A DNA stretch of 64,000 bases from Rhinopomastus cyanomelas (taxonomy: Eukaryota; Chordata; Aves; Bucerotiformes; Rhinopomastidae): assembly GCA_013400115.1 (NCBI GenBank), contig VXBP01007598.1, positions 310,001 through 374,000 of the forward strand, given 5' to 3'. Below are positions 21,401 through 35,175 of the stretch, one piece after another. Below the pieces are notes generated by a model. That model saw nothing but the letters and a program-made list of their open reading frames with translations, had not been told where the DNA came from and did not search any database. How positions within the stretch are numbered: the first letter of the stretch is position 1; the number at the start of each line of letters is the position of its first letter. Position numbers and translations under genes: made by a program.

Positions 21401-24400
21401 CACAGTTTAATAGGATTATTAACACACCACTCACCAGCACTAGGATAATATAAAATACTGCACTTCCCTCCTTCCTCACAACCACATTCTGCTATCATTG
21501 GCAATGCCACCTGCTTTCTTTCTCTTACAATAAGTATCTGGCAGAACAGATTTGAAGGTGATTTTCAAACTGCTAGACAAAGTTAGACAGCTGTATTGTT
21601 GGTTGTTCTGTGCCAGTGCTATATTTTCTAATTCCTCTTGCTAGACTCCAAACCTACACCTGAAGCTTGACTTGCTTTTCCCCTCCTTGTATCCTGCCAT
21701 TGTCAATCTTGCTTACCAACAGCATGACTTGTCCACAGTGCCAAGGCTTTTATTTGGAAGGATGTAAGGAACAATGGTAAGCAAGATCATGCACATCACT
21801 TTAAAGCAAATTTATTTGGACCAACCAGTGGTGATAAACTGTGATAAAATTCCATTTCAATTTAATGAGATCACTTCTTAGTTGCTCAAATACACCACAT
21901 CTACACCGGTGTGTTGTTACAGCATACCACATCAACACTGCAAAAGCAACATGCTTTGATCCTTTTCTAGGCATTTTAGAAATTTTCTCCACCATCTGCT
22001 CTGAAATTTCTGAAGGTAAATGGAGAAGGGACGATTAAATATCCTGATACCTTGACTGGCCTTCCAATTGCTTAGATAACATTTTATAACCCATTAAAAA
22101 AAAAAAAAAAATCAACTGACTGCCGAGTATCATCTCTGTTTTAACAGCGCTTACTTACACGATGAACAAAACATCCTGGAATTTCGCTTGCCACTGTTTG
22201 ATTTTTTGGTGGCTACAATTGCACTTGAACCAAATAGATGCTGCAATAAAAGCAGACTTAAATTCTGGTCTGTTACACACATCAAGCTACACTTTTCTAT
22301 CCTACGACGTGATCTGCGAAGAACATCACGTGTTTCCACTTCTAACAAGCACAGACTCTACCTGTCCCAGTCTAACCACAATTCTAGCTTGGCTCTTTTC
22401 AAAGGTCCTATAACTTGAAATGAATTCTACTGTAACTGATTAATTGCCTCAAACAAAATGTTCTAACACTGCAGTCCAGAGGCTAATAGAATCGGTAGGA
22501 AAGTCAAATCACGCAAACAAAGTCATTAAAGTCTCTGTATTTTCTCTTTGCGAAGTTGTTACCATTCTGGTGTGAGCCAGTTCCAGTCTGCCACAAACCA
22601 TTAATTCCAGGAATTTAGGCAGAGCATATGACTGCAGTGGAAAACAAGCCAATGATCCCATCATTTTCCCCACAGTCTCAAAGAAGCCCACAGGCAACGT
22701 TGCATATATATGGCATTTAGATGATCATGGGGTGAACCAACTGAAATTTCACGACCTGCTATTAGTTATTTACCCATCCCTTACAACCTACGTGTTTAAC
22801 CATTCACCACCTTCTCCATCCCTAATCCTTAATCTTCATTCTATTGTCTGCTCTAGAAACCACCACATTTATTTCTTTACTTATTCTACACGAGGTGCAC
22901 CTGTAACTGTTAGATAATTCTTGCCCCAGTCTAATCAAATAGTTATTGTGAGAAGAAAGGCTTCAGCTTTCTTCAGATTTACTCATTTCAAAAGAGACGT
23001 GATTTGCCTACAGACGGCAGGTGACTCTTGCCAAAAAGCAAGCTAAACTAGTTGAGACTGATGTGGACAGGCAACGACAATACAACACACCTGACAGAAA
23101 AGAAAATTTCGCTTCTCTGGTTCCAGCATTTTCATAGCAATTAATTCAGCTCAACTGATAACTCCAAGAATTAAATCAGTAAATCCTGCAGAATATGCTG
23201 CACACGTAGCAGTGAAAGGGCCTTGTTCAGAAACACACAGCATGAAGACAGAAACAGCAGCCAAGTCTGACTGGACAAATGGACCAAGGATGCTGTCTTT
23301 TATCATCCAAACGTGATCACACACAGGTGAACATCTTGATATACCTGAATGAGCAGTTGCTTTACTGTGACTTCAGCTTGGAAATGCCTTCCAAAAAAAA
23401 AAAACAACCACCAAACCAGATGCCTAGACACACATTTCCATGCCATATATTTAGAAATGGCCAGTGACACAATACTAGAAGTGTCCTCCTTCTATTTCCA
23501 GTATGGAAAATACATTTTTGAAAATGTAAACTATATTAGGTGCATTCTCTGCTTTAATCTGCTACCATTCCAGCAGGAAAACATCATCTAGTACTTATTT
23601 TTAAATTCAAGCCACAGATTAGTTCCAGTGGACTTTGAAGTGAGTTAAAAAAGAACAATCCAACACAGGCACAAAATACATCTGCTATCAGAACTAGCCC
23701 TGAGAAGACACCTATTAAAAGGCCTAGGATAATGTTGCAAACACTGAAAACATAGCACACAACTCAGACAACGCACCAAAAGTTACCAGCCTTTTTGTTT
23801 TATAACTTATTCTAATAGGAGTGGAGCAACAGCAAAGGATTGAACCATTTCAGAGGGTGGTCCTTATTAGTAGCCCTGCTATGCAGATGCCTTTATGATG
23901 CTTGCAATGAGCACTAAGGTAGAAATGTGTCTCTCAAAAAGTTTCCCGTAAGGTCACAGGCTTGTAAGTGTTAGGAAAGTTCTAAACAAAGACACAGATG
24001 CTGCAGGCTTTTTCTCTTTACCATAAAAACATTACACACAAGAAGCAAGAGTTTCTTTTATATATATATATATTTTCACACTTTTTAGCCTGTTGTCTCA
24101 ATATTTTCAGAAACAGCCTGCATCTGCAATATCACATTCAGTGCTGACTTTCACTCTTCTAACACAGGACCAAACCGAAGCATTCAAATGTCAGCGACTG
24201 CAATGGCAACACTTTTGAGGAACCTGAAAGCAGCTGTAAACATAAGATTCTGGTGGAGCTCCAGCCTGTGAATCACTGTAATCTCAAAGCAACCTATTAT
24301 CCGACACCCCTGTGAACTTCCATAAAAAGCTTCCGTCCAACTAAAAGTTCCCTGGACTTCTCGTTTCTGCTTCTGTGCGTCCGCAGTGGCACAGCTGGCA

Positions 24401-27400
24401 GGACATGAACCAGCAACCCGTGCATTCCACAGGCCAGTGTCTTTGACTAGTGTCCCCGCGTTAGCAAGTAACTTTATGGATCTCCTCACAGTAATGCTTT
24501 GGTGATTGATTAATGGCTCTCACCACTACAAAGTCACACCTATTGTCTAATTAAATTCATCTCAGTGATAAAAGCTAAGTAGGTGACAGCACAGAACACA
24601 GTGTTAAATGTTAGTTTTTAAAGGCTTGATCCTTACAAAATAACAAACCCCAATTTTTCAACAGACATCTTTTACTCTGTATTCTGTGAACACCAGACCA
24701 AAAAACCCCACATTTTGAAACTCTGCAATATAACCAAATCTTTGAACTTCAGATTTTTAAAATAGATTAGACCATGATTTCATGCAACTCACTGAAAGCT
24801 CATGATCCTCCCCGACTTCTAATTCCTGATCATTTTAAAATCATACCTAATTCAAGATTGCTAAGAGACACATTGCAAGCTCAACTGTGAATAAGAAATA
24901 CCTCCTGTTTTTTAAACACCAAAACTGACAGAACAGTTTTAGCTGTCATCTCAGAGCTTCGATGCTTAATAATACAAATGCCTCCAAGATCAACTCATGT
25001 AAGTGAGCTACTTTTAAATCCAGTTGAATTAGTCTTTTCTTCCAACTTCAGATATCATCTGGCCTTACTGTGCAAACCCTACAGCATGTCACATCTCAGT
25101 GTTCAAGCTGATCCCTGATCTCCCTTACTTAAGATCGCTGTAATTTCTTAGAAGGGACTTCTAATTGAACATGCAAAGCTTCTGAAGATATTCATGCTTC
25201 AAATTCCCATCTTCCACTTTTTAGCCGATATACTTCTGGACTGATGAGCCAGTGACCCCACCAAGGAAGAGTCTTCACTCAGATATTCAAGGAAAATGCT
25301 TCCAACCGAGTTGAACAGCTACAAGGGAACTGGCAGAAGCTCAAGTATTCTTCAGTCCACTCCATGTGATGCAGAGGAATTGCATCTGATGCATTATTTT
25401 TTCTCCATTTGATACTTAAGTGCCTAAAGCTTTTTCTTTCAATGAGTACAATTAAAAGTTTGCCCTGTCTTAAAATTAATGTTTCCTGCGCTTGGACAGA
25501 GGTTCATGGCCTTTCAGCACCTGCTTTAACAAAGCACTGCTTGTTCAGTCTGAGGGTTCTCCACTTACTTTTCCATCAACCTTTTTTCCAATGCTTTTTC
25601 CATTTGAAAGCCCAATAGGATAGGTGTCTATCAGGACCCAGCCAAGAAACCAGGTCATTCAAGGTAACAGAAGAGTTTTATCTATGCCTAACATAAGTTA
25701 CATGCTGCTTCCAGAAAGCAAGAGGACATTCATGAACATTCACTACGCCCTGCAAGTAAAATTGTTCACAAACCTAAACACTAAGCACTTGTATTTGCTC
25801 TGCCTAGAATCCTCCAAGGAAGAAGAGCTGGGATATGTTGTCCATTATATCTCTAGTGAAAATGAAGTAGAAGACTAGATCATTGTGATGGGTAACTTTT
25901 AAGACACTAAACATAGTAATTTCATCTCAACTGACCAAACAGCAGCACTGTGTAACTACCCTGTTTCCAGCCAAGAGAATGACCTTCACTCTAAACACTG
26001 AGCTTCAGCTCCGACCAGTTAAGGAAATGAAGGATTTTTACACCGGTTAGGCACTGCCTCATCAGGTTACTCATTATGTACCTTGTTCCCTTAGGCGTTT
26101 TTAAAGCTCATAAGAACAGAGAAGAAAAATGTTGTGCCCACTCTGTGGAACTTTTTTTTGGGTAGTCAAAATGCAAACCATTTTATTTTAACTTCCTCCT
26201 CTTAAAGCGAACTCAGAAAGCAGATATTTGTATACAGAGAAGAGACGGGATTTCTGCTGAGAAGAACATGCACAAAGCTTCACTTAAAGTGCGCATGGAG
26301 AAAGTTAAGCATATCAAGCGTAAGTCCATCAGGAGAATTTAAAAGGTAAGTTTATATAATGGGAGGGGAAGAAAAAAGGGAGTTTTCTGCTTATACTTGG
26401 CTGTTTAATACATTTAAAACTGCAGATGGTCTTGCAAACCTTTTTGCAATTAACGTTTGGGTTTACGTTTCAGACATTAAATGAGACAAATCTGTCTAAC
26501 AAACCCATTCACTGTCTTTTTACTAATCCTAGGGATGAGTCAGTCACCGGGAAATTTTAAATTTAGGACATCCAAGTGTGAGAGCTTTTGTAATCAACAT
26601 CTCTACACACTTGTAAAAATAACTCTGCTGCACAAAGAACAGAGTAGAAGTAATCGAGGTCTGTACTAATATCTAAGAATGAGAAGTGCAAAATGAGCAA
26701 GGAAAAAGCCAGGCTAGCTTCTAAGGTAACTGCACGGACTACAGCAGTCTCACCAAAAGCTGGGACAAAGCAGCTGAAGCTACTGCAGTTAGTTATGCCT
26801 TCACTACATCGCTTTCCAAACAGACTAAATTAAGAAATCATACTTAAGATGTCTATTCTATAAATATCTCTGCTCTCATTTAAATATACATGTAGCCCAT
26901 TTCAAATATCTCCCGTGACAGATCATTTCACTGACACATGCATGGAACAGGCCAAAGAAAGAATACCAGTGGTCAGACAGGGAAGAGTTTGAGTTTTACC
27001 AAACCCTTACACTTCCTTTTTGTGCAAGGGAGTATGCAACAGAATTAAGCATCTTGATGACATTTTGTATTTGCCCCTATTGCTTTGATATGACACATAA
27101 TTGTTTTGTACATGGTTGTGTTTGCATGAGAGGGCAAAGGAGAAAAAGATTTAAAAAACCATCACAGAACCGCTAGGTTTAACTTAACAGGAAGCCTTAT
27201 TTTCAATTAATTGCAAATGTAGGTGTTTTTCCTGAGGCCAAGTAAGGTGTTAGAACCAGTTGCAAAGAGCAGCAAAGGAGACCTTCAGCAAAAAAGGTTT
27301 GAGACAAAATTGCTACACTGCAAATTAACGAAAACCAAGAGCAAGCCCAGGCATCTTTATGCTGAGTAACACGACATGCAGGTCTCAGTTCCCTTTCTAA

Positions 27401-30400
27401 AGACACTCCTAGTGAAAGCATCTGGACTAGGTATGCTAGTGGAAGCAGGTACAAAGAAGTCACTACTCTCTGTTGAACTCCTGATTATTTCCTTAGCAGA
27501 ACTGTAAAACTAAGTTCAGCATTAACACCTTGTGCCCTACTGTACACGGTTGGGTTTTCTCAAGACAGGCATTCACACTGATTATTCTATTGAAAGAAGA
27601 ATTCTTACAGCTAAAGTGACTCAGAAAACAAATTTAATTGGCATTGCTTTTTTGGGCCAGGAACTTTACACCAGCATCGCTTTAAGGAAAAACATGCAGT
27701 TCCCAAGGAGACAAGGCAGACTATACAGACAAGCATCCTGCAATCAGCAAACTCATGCAGTAGTGCTATTTTCCAAGATGTGGAGCAATAAAAACTGCCT
27801 GTGCCAAAAAAGTCTCACCACTAAAAGGAACTTCAGCCTTTAGACCCAATTCTTAAATCTTTGCTTACTTAACTCTATTATTTAATTAGAAAACTGCATC
27901 CAATCATGAGGCAAGTCCCTGAACAAAAAAGACAGAACACGTAACCAAGTACGCGGAGCAGTCCGGCACAATGTTCATTTTAATGCTGCAGTATCTGCAG
28001 ACCAGTGCACAGCCAAAACGGAAGAAAAGATGTTAAGCTGGTAGTACCAAATGCAGTCCTGAGAGGACACTCTCTCAGGCATCAAGACACTATTTGCAGG
28101 CTTCTGATCTATGCAACAGCAAGGATTTAAGCTACAGGACGAACTCTGCTCTTTACTAAGCCTAGCAGTTACTCCAAAGGGTGTGAGGGAAATAAATTCA
28201 ACAAGTATTGCCTGCACTGAGCAGCTAACACATTTTCATCTTACTGCCTTTGGGGTTTCAGTGGTTCTTAAGCTCCCACATAGCCTGATCTTTCATGGCT
28301 GTCACTTGTAGACCGTTAGAACTGTCTTCCCTCTCAGCTCTGTGTATGCACCTAAACAAAATAATGCTGTTACCTAAAGCACAGCAGGACTACAGCTGCT
28401 TCTTCAAAACATGCTTAGTAAAACAGCAAACTAAAGGGCTGAAACAGAAATGTTAGATGCCTTACACAAAGCACATTCACTCTCCAACATACTTTGGAAG
28501 GTAATGTGATGGCAAGACTCACCTCCACGGGTTTTCTGACTACACACTTACTGATGGTTCACACATTGTCCTTTTAAGTACTGAGTTTCTAACACATTCA
28601 TCTCACCTGCAGATATTGCCTAAGCTTCTGAAGTCTCCTTTGAAATGAAGGAATCTTACTTTCTTTAGCAAGGAGTAAAGGAAAAGGGCAGAAAACAATA
28701 TACTTTTGTTATATTGGTTCAGAGCTTTCACAGAGTGGCAAAAGAATTTTTTTTCATTTTCATAACATGGTTCTGATTTCTACATTATGGAAGAAACACT
28801 GAAGTCTCTATTATCAGTTGAGACAGGCTTATGCTTTATTTCCAGATAATAATTGTCTTTTCTTCATTGAAAAGCCTTCCTCGAAAGCTATTCAAGCTTT
28901 GTAGTTGGGTGTTGTTCTTAAAAAACAAAAAACTTGCTTTGCAGATTCAACGTAATAAACAACCTAAATATAACAAAGCACCCAGCCTTTCATTCTCTGC
29001 CAAGTAGCAGCTAAACAGACATTTACTTTCCTGTCCTTTGCTCCTTCTCAAAGATAGCGAGACTTCCTTGGTTTTGTACCACTGTGACTTAGAGCTCTCA
29101 AGCAGTGGATGAAACAGCAAGAAAACAATTAACAATTAAATACATTAACTGTCACCAGCAGAGTAGAAGGTGGTGCTGGACAGACTAGAAAATTACTGTT
29201 GTGTCTCATCCACTTATTAAAAGTTCAACTGCCAGCCAAAAACAATGCAGAGAAAGAAGCACCGGGTACAATAAGGAAGAGGTAAGTTAAGCACTAGTAA
29301 GTCTGTGTGCTGCAAGACCTTCCGTGGCTTTCCACTTGCTTAGGACTTGACAGACCAGGGAAAAGGCAGCTCTTTAAAAACTGAGAACTTCCCAATCTGA
29401 GTGTACCTCTAAAGATGATCCTCAGCACAGCTCTGTTCCTAGCACTTTTTAAGGAAAGGGCAGAGCAGTAACATGAAGAATCTGTCCACATACAAAAATA
29501 CTCATCCAAATTCTGCCTCTTATCTGCAGATGACATTACACTCTAAGGAAAGTTAAAGCTAGACTTCAACTTTTTCTCCTCTCTAAGAAGTTGCTGGTAA
29601 GTCCATCAACTTGCAAAAACAAACTATATACACACACAAAGAAAGTTCATATATATATACACACACACACACATATACAGAAGCTTAATTTTACAAAAGT
29701 AACATGGACATTTATCTCCTCTTTCTTCCTCCCCTTCTGTGCCTCTCCAATACTCCCCTTCAAACGAGTCTTCCCTCAGAATTCATGACTTCTAACATGA
29801 ACAGCCTTCACTGCACATCTTTAAATCAGTTATTATCTGCCGTTTGTAGTGAAATGCATCAGGATTTCCAAAGTTAGCAAGTAGTTTATTAAATGCTCAA
29901 CTTCTCCAAGACCGTGCACCAGACATTTAACAGGAACTCATTTGTCTGCTAACAGAAAGAGCTAAGGTTGCGTTTTGCCTCCCTTAGCACATCTGCACAG
30001 GTACTCTAAGTAATCCAAACCCAACTTGTACTTCCCCAAGTAGACACCGCATTGTTATTTCTGAAGGCTTACACGTTTGTTTTATGCCCTGGATAATCTT
30101 CACAGCACTGTTTTAGCGGCAACAAAGTAAATCTAGCCACAACCATCCTGAACACTTCTAGCTGTTCTGTTTCCTGCATTTAAGGTCTGTCGGTTCCACT
30201 TAGACAAATTCAAATCCTGTTTGCCTTCTCAGCCTTAGTTGGCTTTGCCGGCAATGCTTCCACCACCGCCACTACGCACATGTTAGGGTAGAAATACCCA
30301 CCTGCACTTTATCAACTATTTCCACTGCATAATTACAAGAAGTGCATCTGACACACAGTGGTGAAGGGCCATTTGGAATTCAGTAAACTGAATTTAAAAT

Positions 30401-30835
30401 CACTCGAGGTTGCAACTCATCATTTGCCTTGGCAGACAGCTAAGCCCAAGTGCTCTGAATTTGTGATCCAGCTTTACTTCAGAGAACAGAGACCAGCTAA
30501 TCTTCAAGACTGAAATACTTGCACAATTCCCCCAGTGGCTTAGAAAGTAATGTTATTCCAAATGGTTTTGATGTTCCGTTTTGGTTTGTGTAAACCCTAT
30601 GCAGTACCTTCTTAGGCACTGAGGAAAATGTATGAGCACAGGCAAAGTTTATTTTTTATTCACATATTCTAAAAGCTTTTGTTAACTCATCCTATACCTT
30701 TCCATCCATCCCCAAAACGCCTCTTGTCACCTTCCCTTTTTCCACATGAACACTTGCACAGTACCACCGTACGCAGCTGTACTCTTTTGCTGCTAGTGGC
30801 GAGCGCTTTGGAACCAGTAGTGGGGAGGGACTTAC
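21401..30835 (-). other. WNK1: WNK1 intron 4, upstream part
   Basis: Nearly 10 kb of AT-rich intron. It holds a TA run (about 24058-24073), a TA/CA run (about 29649-29675) and a possible tRNA-derived SINE remnant (24350-24455). CR1 was not recognised here, unlike in intron 1. Short open frames on both strands have no support. Confidence 0.7.
24350..24455 (-). repeat. Possible tRNA-derived SINE remnant
   Basis: The minus strand contains CACTGGCCTGTGGAATG followed by GGGTTGCTGGTTCATGTCC. The latter resembles a tRNA B box (GGTTCRANNCC) at the usual distance from a degenerate tRNA-like 5' half. It does not fold as a clean tRNA (there is a mismatch in the T stem), so an old SINE is more likely than a tRNA gene. 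Confidence 0.3.
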
Positions 30836-30993
30836 ACTGGTCACTCGACGGTAGATCTGCGCAGCATTTTGGCACTCGGAATAAGGGTACTCAGACGTGG
30901 CCATCTCTAGCATACACATTCCAAAAGCATATACATCAACGGACTCATCATATTTCTCCTCATACATCTCGGGGGCCATGAACTCTGGGGTAC
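30836..30993 (-). CDS. WNK1: WNK1 exon 4: kinase C-lobe, APE motif
   Basis: Completes Gly393 and encodes residues 394-445. The acceptor is AATTTAAG|GTACCCC and the donor ACCAGT|GTAAGT in phase 0. The peptide starts TPEFMAPEM (APE motif at 399-401), continues EEKYDESVDVYAFGMCMLEM and ends AAQIYRRVTS. It ends exactly at a codon boundary, so exon 5 can be joined either to this exon or to the alternative first exon at 20758-20844 without a frame change. Confidence 0.97.
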
Positions 30994-31061
30994 CTTAAAT
31001 TAAAAGAACGATTCAGACTCTAAATGTCTCAAAGCGAGCAGAGGCTGCTGGCGTTACTCAC

Positions 31062-31086
31062 CGCAGGAGGAAGCGGATGGGCAGAC
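31062..31086 (-). other. Candidate 25-nt microexon (possible poison exon)
   Basis: On the minus strand a pyrimidine tract of about 43 bases (31087-31130) ends in TCTCACAG. A 25-nt segment follows, and then the consensus donor CG|GTGAGT. Inclusion between exons 3 and 4 would shift the frame and meet TGA within exon 4. Only 68 bases separate it from exon 4. Only the splice signals support it, and a chance match is possible. Confidence 0.3.
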
Positions 31087-31375
31087 CTGTGAGACAAGAG
31101 AAAGTGGAGGCAAAAAGAAGAGGGAGGAAACCCTTAGTCATTCCGTTTTATCAAAGCATTTTGTGAGGATTTCATTGCAAGGACTTCATGGAGTAAGAAT
31201 GGCATGGAAAGACTGATGCAATTCCTGCTTCACCCTGCGTTAGTTCATGTGAATATCAAAACAGACTGGATTAGGCTGGAGTCAAATGGAACAGGGGTAA
31301 GAGTGGAAACCTGTAGACTAGCCATAGGCTGCAAACCAAATACTGAGGAGAGTTGAGGAGAGTTAAGACACTTAC

Positions 31376-31384
31376 CTTTGCTCC
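31376..31384 (-). other. Candidate 9-nt in-frame microexon
   Basis: On the minus strand CGTTTCTTACAG is followed by GGAGCAAAG and then the perfect donor GTAAGT. Inclusion would add three residues (Ser-Lys-Gly) after SVIG in the activation segment and keep the frame. There is no conservation evidence from this sequence, and chance is a serious alternative. Confidence 0.22.
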
Positions 31385-33010
31385 CTGTAAGAAACGAGGA
31401 ACGTTAAATCCTGTTTCAAAAAATTACCTGAGTGCCCTCTGCTGCAAAAGTAGTTAACATTGGTAAGAGCCCACGGCTAGTCTCTGACCTGGTGCTCTCC
31501 ATCTAACTTTAAAGTACAATGGTTCAAGAAAGGCCTTGCAATGAAAGACTCTGTTGTCACAAATGTAAACCTTCATGAAAAAGGATAAAAAATAATTTTC
31601 TGCAAAGGCCACTCACCAGAGCCCTTTCTTCATATACTTACCTTCCCATCTGCAGTATAGGCCTACTGCAGATACAGGCATTAGTGAGGGACATCCTACA
31701 GTCAAAAATACTCAGAAATACAGAGAGATTGAGTTACAGGCACAGAGCGTGAGAGTCAACAAGTCCCATTTAAATAGCGTGCAGAAAATTATTGCCCAGT
31801 GAAGCATCACAGCATCCCCTCTGTAAGCAAAGGGACTGCTTCTTATGCTCACGTTTACTTTAAGCCAGAGAAGCGAGTTTGCTTTTTGTAAATTTAAGCA
31901 AAGAATTATTTCCTGCAGACACCAGATTCAAAACAGTTCTATACCGTTTAACAGCCACATTGCTCGTTTTCACCATGCTAAACAAAAAAAAAGACTAATC
32001 ACAGTAATTTATTAAAATGCTAACCATTAACAGACAGCTAAATACAAAGTGCTAGTTTTCTAATTATAAATTTGAGGACAAGGATGCTTAAGAGTATTTT
32101 TTTCTGACACTATGCATGTTTCTTTCCTATTAATATTTTGAGCTGGTTAAGAAGCAGGAAATAGTTCGATGACAGCCTGCAAGATAGTTCACAGGTTTAC
32201 ACTGTTTGTCCCATCTAGAAATCTAATACAGAACTGTTGAGTAATATCACATTTGAGCAAGCTCTAAATACTGAGAGTGAGAGCAACTGTATTCCCTGCA
32301 GGCTATTCACCCAACCACAAAAACAAAGCTGATAAAACCAAATCTTTCAAGAATTCACAAGACAGATCACACCAATTCCACCCAAACAATTTCTGAAAAA
32401 GGTTATTAGTGCCTCATTTCTTGTGTATCTACCGTAAGGCGATCCTTCCCCAACGTCCTCCTAACTTACACAAATGCGCATTCTATCGACTCTGTATTCA
32501 CTGTATCACAGTCAGACTGTGATCGATCTGTATGGAGACATACTTTCTTGGACACACCTTAGTTTCTGATTACTCACAAAATCTAAGAGATTTAATATTA
32601 AGCCCCCACGACAATACATAAAAACTTGTCTGTATAAATTAATGCTACACTAAAAATCCAAATCCTGTTTGGTTGCCAATATGCTCTTGTACATTTTTGG
32701 AAGATGTACCATATCAAAGCTGGTATTTGATATGTAGTCAAGAGTGGTTTTATCAACAGTGTTGCACCAACGTTGGGCAGGGTAACAGAATACTGAATGC
32801 TACTATACAAATATCAAAAGCACAGCCAAAACGTCAACATGTAATCTCATTAGAAACAAAGAATGAAAAACAAAACAGCGAAAAACCAAAGCCTGCATGT
32901 TTTCAAGCTTTGACCATCTACCTCTGAAATCACACATTCAAGGAAACCTCCTAAAAGGTTTGAGTTTCCAAACAGGAGGCTCATCAGCCTCCAAGACAGA
33001 AGAGGCTTAC

Positions 33011-33231
33011 CTATAACACTTTTGGCAAAAGAAGCTCGTTTCAGTGTTGCCAGACCAAGGTCTCCAATCTTGACTGATCCAGTGGGTCCAGTAATGAAGA
33101 TGTTGTCACATTTTAAGTCTCTATGAATAATTGGAGGAGTGCGCGTGTGCAGAAATTGTAAACCTTTCAGTATCTGACGGCACCAGCTTCGCAGGACTTT
33201 AATTTTCATTACTTTAAATCTTTTCAAATAC
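33011..33231 (-). CDS. WNK1: WNK1 exon 3: catalytic loop, DLG and activation segment
   Basis: Completes Thr319 and encodes residues 320-392 plus one base of Gly393. The acceptor is TTCATTAG|GTATTTG and the donor GTTATAG|GTAAGC. It contains the catalytic loop HRDLKCDN (Asp357), then GDLGLATL with metal-binding Asp376. Leu377 and Leu379 match the residues that form the chloride-binding pocket in mammalian WNK1 (human 369 and 371, offset 8). The activation-loop serines of RASFAKSVIG are Ser386 and Ser390; the second equals the human Ser382 autophosphorylation site. All key catalytic residues are intact, so this gene should make an active, chloride-sensitive kinase. Confidence 0.97.
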
Positions 33232-34984
33232 CTAATGAAAAAAGTAACAGTAGGTTAAGCAGGTTCTGCTAAGAAGAAGTAGATTATGCTTTATCATTTG
33301 CTGTTCTGAAGTCAAAAAGTAGTAAAACAAACTTCCACTTCACCTTCTACTTTAAGATCTACCTGGGCATTTCAAGACTTGAGAGGAACTACAGGTAACT
33401 TCCCCTCCTGAAACTGCCCCCTATTGCTATAGCTAGGAGATTATAAGGCCAAGAGATACGTGTGAAATGCCTGATATATAGCTAATAATTCATTTGTATA
33501 TAAATTCACCCTATAGTAATTAGAGAGTTGGTTGCTAAGTTTCCAGGCACTGCTTCCCTGACAAAGTTACAACTATTCTTTATCCAGTCATCAAAAAGGT
33601 GGTTTTTCAACTTCCAAGTTAAAGGTGCTTGAGTAGTTACAACCTCTTCATTGATTCACTACAGCCTGGTGGGGCACTACAGCCAAAATGCTAATAACCA
33701 CCAAGTACTGAGATGCTGCAAACCATGTGAGCGAGCTGAAGCTATTACATCTTGGATACTAATATTAGACTTAAGTGCTCTGGTCAGGGTTTACAGGTTA
33801 CACACTAAATGTGCTTCAAACATACCTCAGTTGTCAAGCAAGCTAGAAATTCTTAGAGATCAAGCCTTGTCCTGCACTGCGGAAGTGATCAGCTTAATCT
33901 GACTGCTACCAGTCACTACATCAAAACTATGAACAGATATGGACAGGGCGTCTTTAAAACAGCTCTGCTAAATAACTGACATGGATGAGTTCATACGTGA
34001 AGTTGTACCCTTTGCAGGCAGAATGTGATCTAACTTTGACTGTTTCAACATGGCCACTTTTTAAAATCCCATTGCAGAAGAGTTAGATTTCACACCAAAA
34101 GTATTTTCCAATATTTGTGACCTAAGACTCTTTAATTTCAACACATTAGAGATGCGACAAGCTGAATATCCCATGATAGCTTTCAAAAGTGTTTTCTCAC
34201 AACCCCTCTTTGGGTAAAGCCATTTGAAGTGAAGAATAGTTATTTTCTTCCTTTTGAAAAATTATGGATTGAAATAAATTTAGAAAGAACAACTAACATG
34301 CTGCATAGAGCAAGGATTTTAATGTTAGTCTTCATTACTCAAAGTCTCAGCTGAAGACCAGTTTAATGCTACTGCAACATTGGTATCTATTCTAACAACT
34401 ACAGCTTAAATTAAAAGCAACTCATGTTCAGTTGTTCAGTGGTAGCGTTCAGTCTCCTCCACCTATCCACTTAATGAGGAGAAACACCAAAATAAACATG
34501 CAGAATACGCTACCAATAATTCTGCTGTGAAAAATTCTGTCTGTAAAAGCAATCAAGAGGCAGTTTCTGAAAGAAATCAAGTGTCAAAACAGAACATAAA
34601 GACAGGCAGGGAAAAAGCCAAGCCAAGGAAGGGCAAAAACTGAAGGAGGTTCTGAAACACATCAGCTACCACTTGAATTCTTGCTATTGACACAACTCTC
34701 ATTCATCTCTCTTGAGCCTGTTCCAAAGATCACATGGTAAGGGCACTCCAGCTAAGCATCCGAAATGAAATATGCTAGTCCCCTGCCAGCTTCTCACTGT
34801 TGAAAGGACCTGGGTCCAACCATCTCTCAGCATTCTGCAGTGTTGCTGTCATTTCTCCAGAACGCCATCATGAAGTCGCATCACTTAAGGAAGAAACCAT
34901 TTTTAAATGAAAGCATATATAAATCCATAAAAATACACAGACATTCCTACTAGACAGTATGTTTTGAGTTTTCCTATTATCACA

Positions 34985-35175
34985 GGACAGCTCAGGCTTG
35001 AAGACACCTCAAGAGGTTTCTAGTACAGCTTTCTGATCTATGTTCGGTCAGTCACAACGTGGTTTCTCTTTGCTATACACAACCAGGTTTCTAGGATCTC
35101 CAAAAATGGAGCCTGCGTCTTGGGGCAACCTGTTTCACTGCCTATGAGTTTTACATGGAGATATATATCTGCATC
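34985..35175 (-). repeat. Degenerate CR1 LINE fragment
   Basis: Plus-strand sequence ACCAGGTTTCTAGGATCTCC, then a diverged form of the GGAGACTCCACAACCT block and CAACCTGTTTCACTGC, follow the CR1 3' region in reverse orientation with many changes. An old copy. Confidence 0.6.

Larger units (their letters stand above)
30994..33010 (-). other. WNK1: WNK1 intron 3
   Basis: Splits the activation segment (SVIG|TPEF). It contains two candidate microexons with strong splice sites at 31062-31086 and 31376-31384. The remainder shows no recognised repeat. Confidence 0.75.

Noticed and set aside
24350..24455. A functional tRNA gene
   Set aside because: No complete acceptor stem or clean T stem; at best a decayed tRNA-derived SINE.
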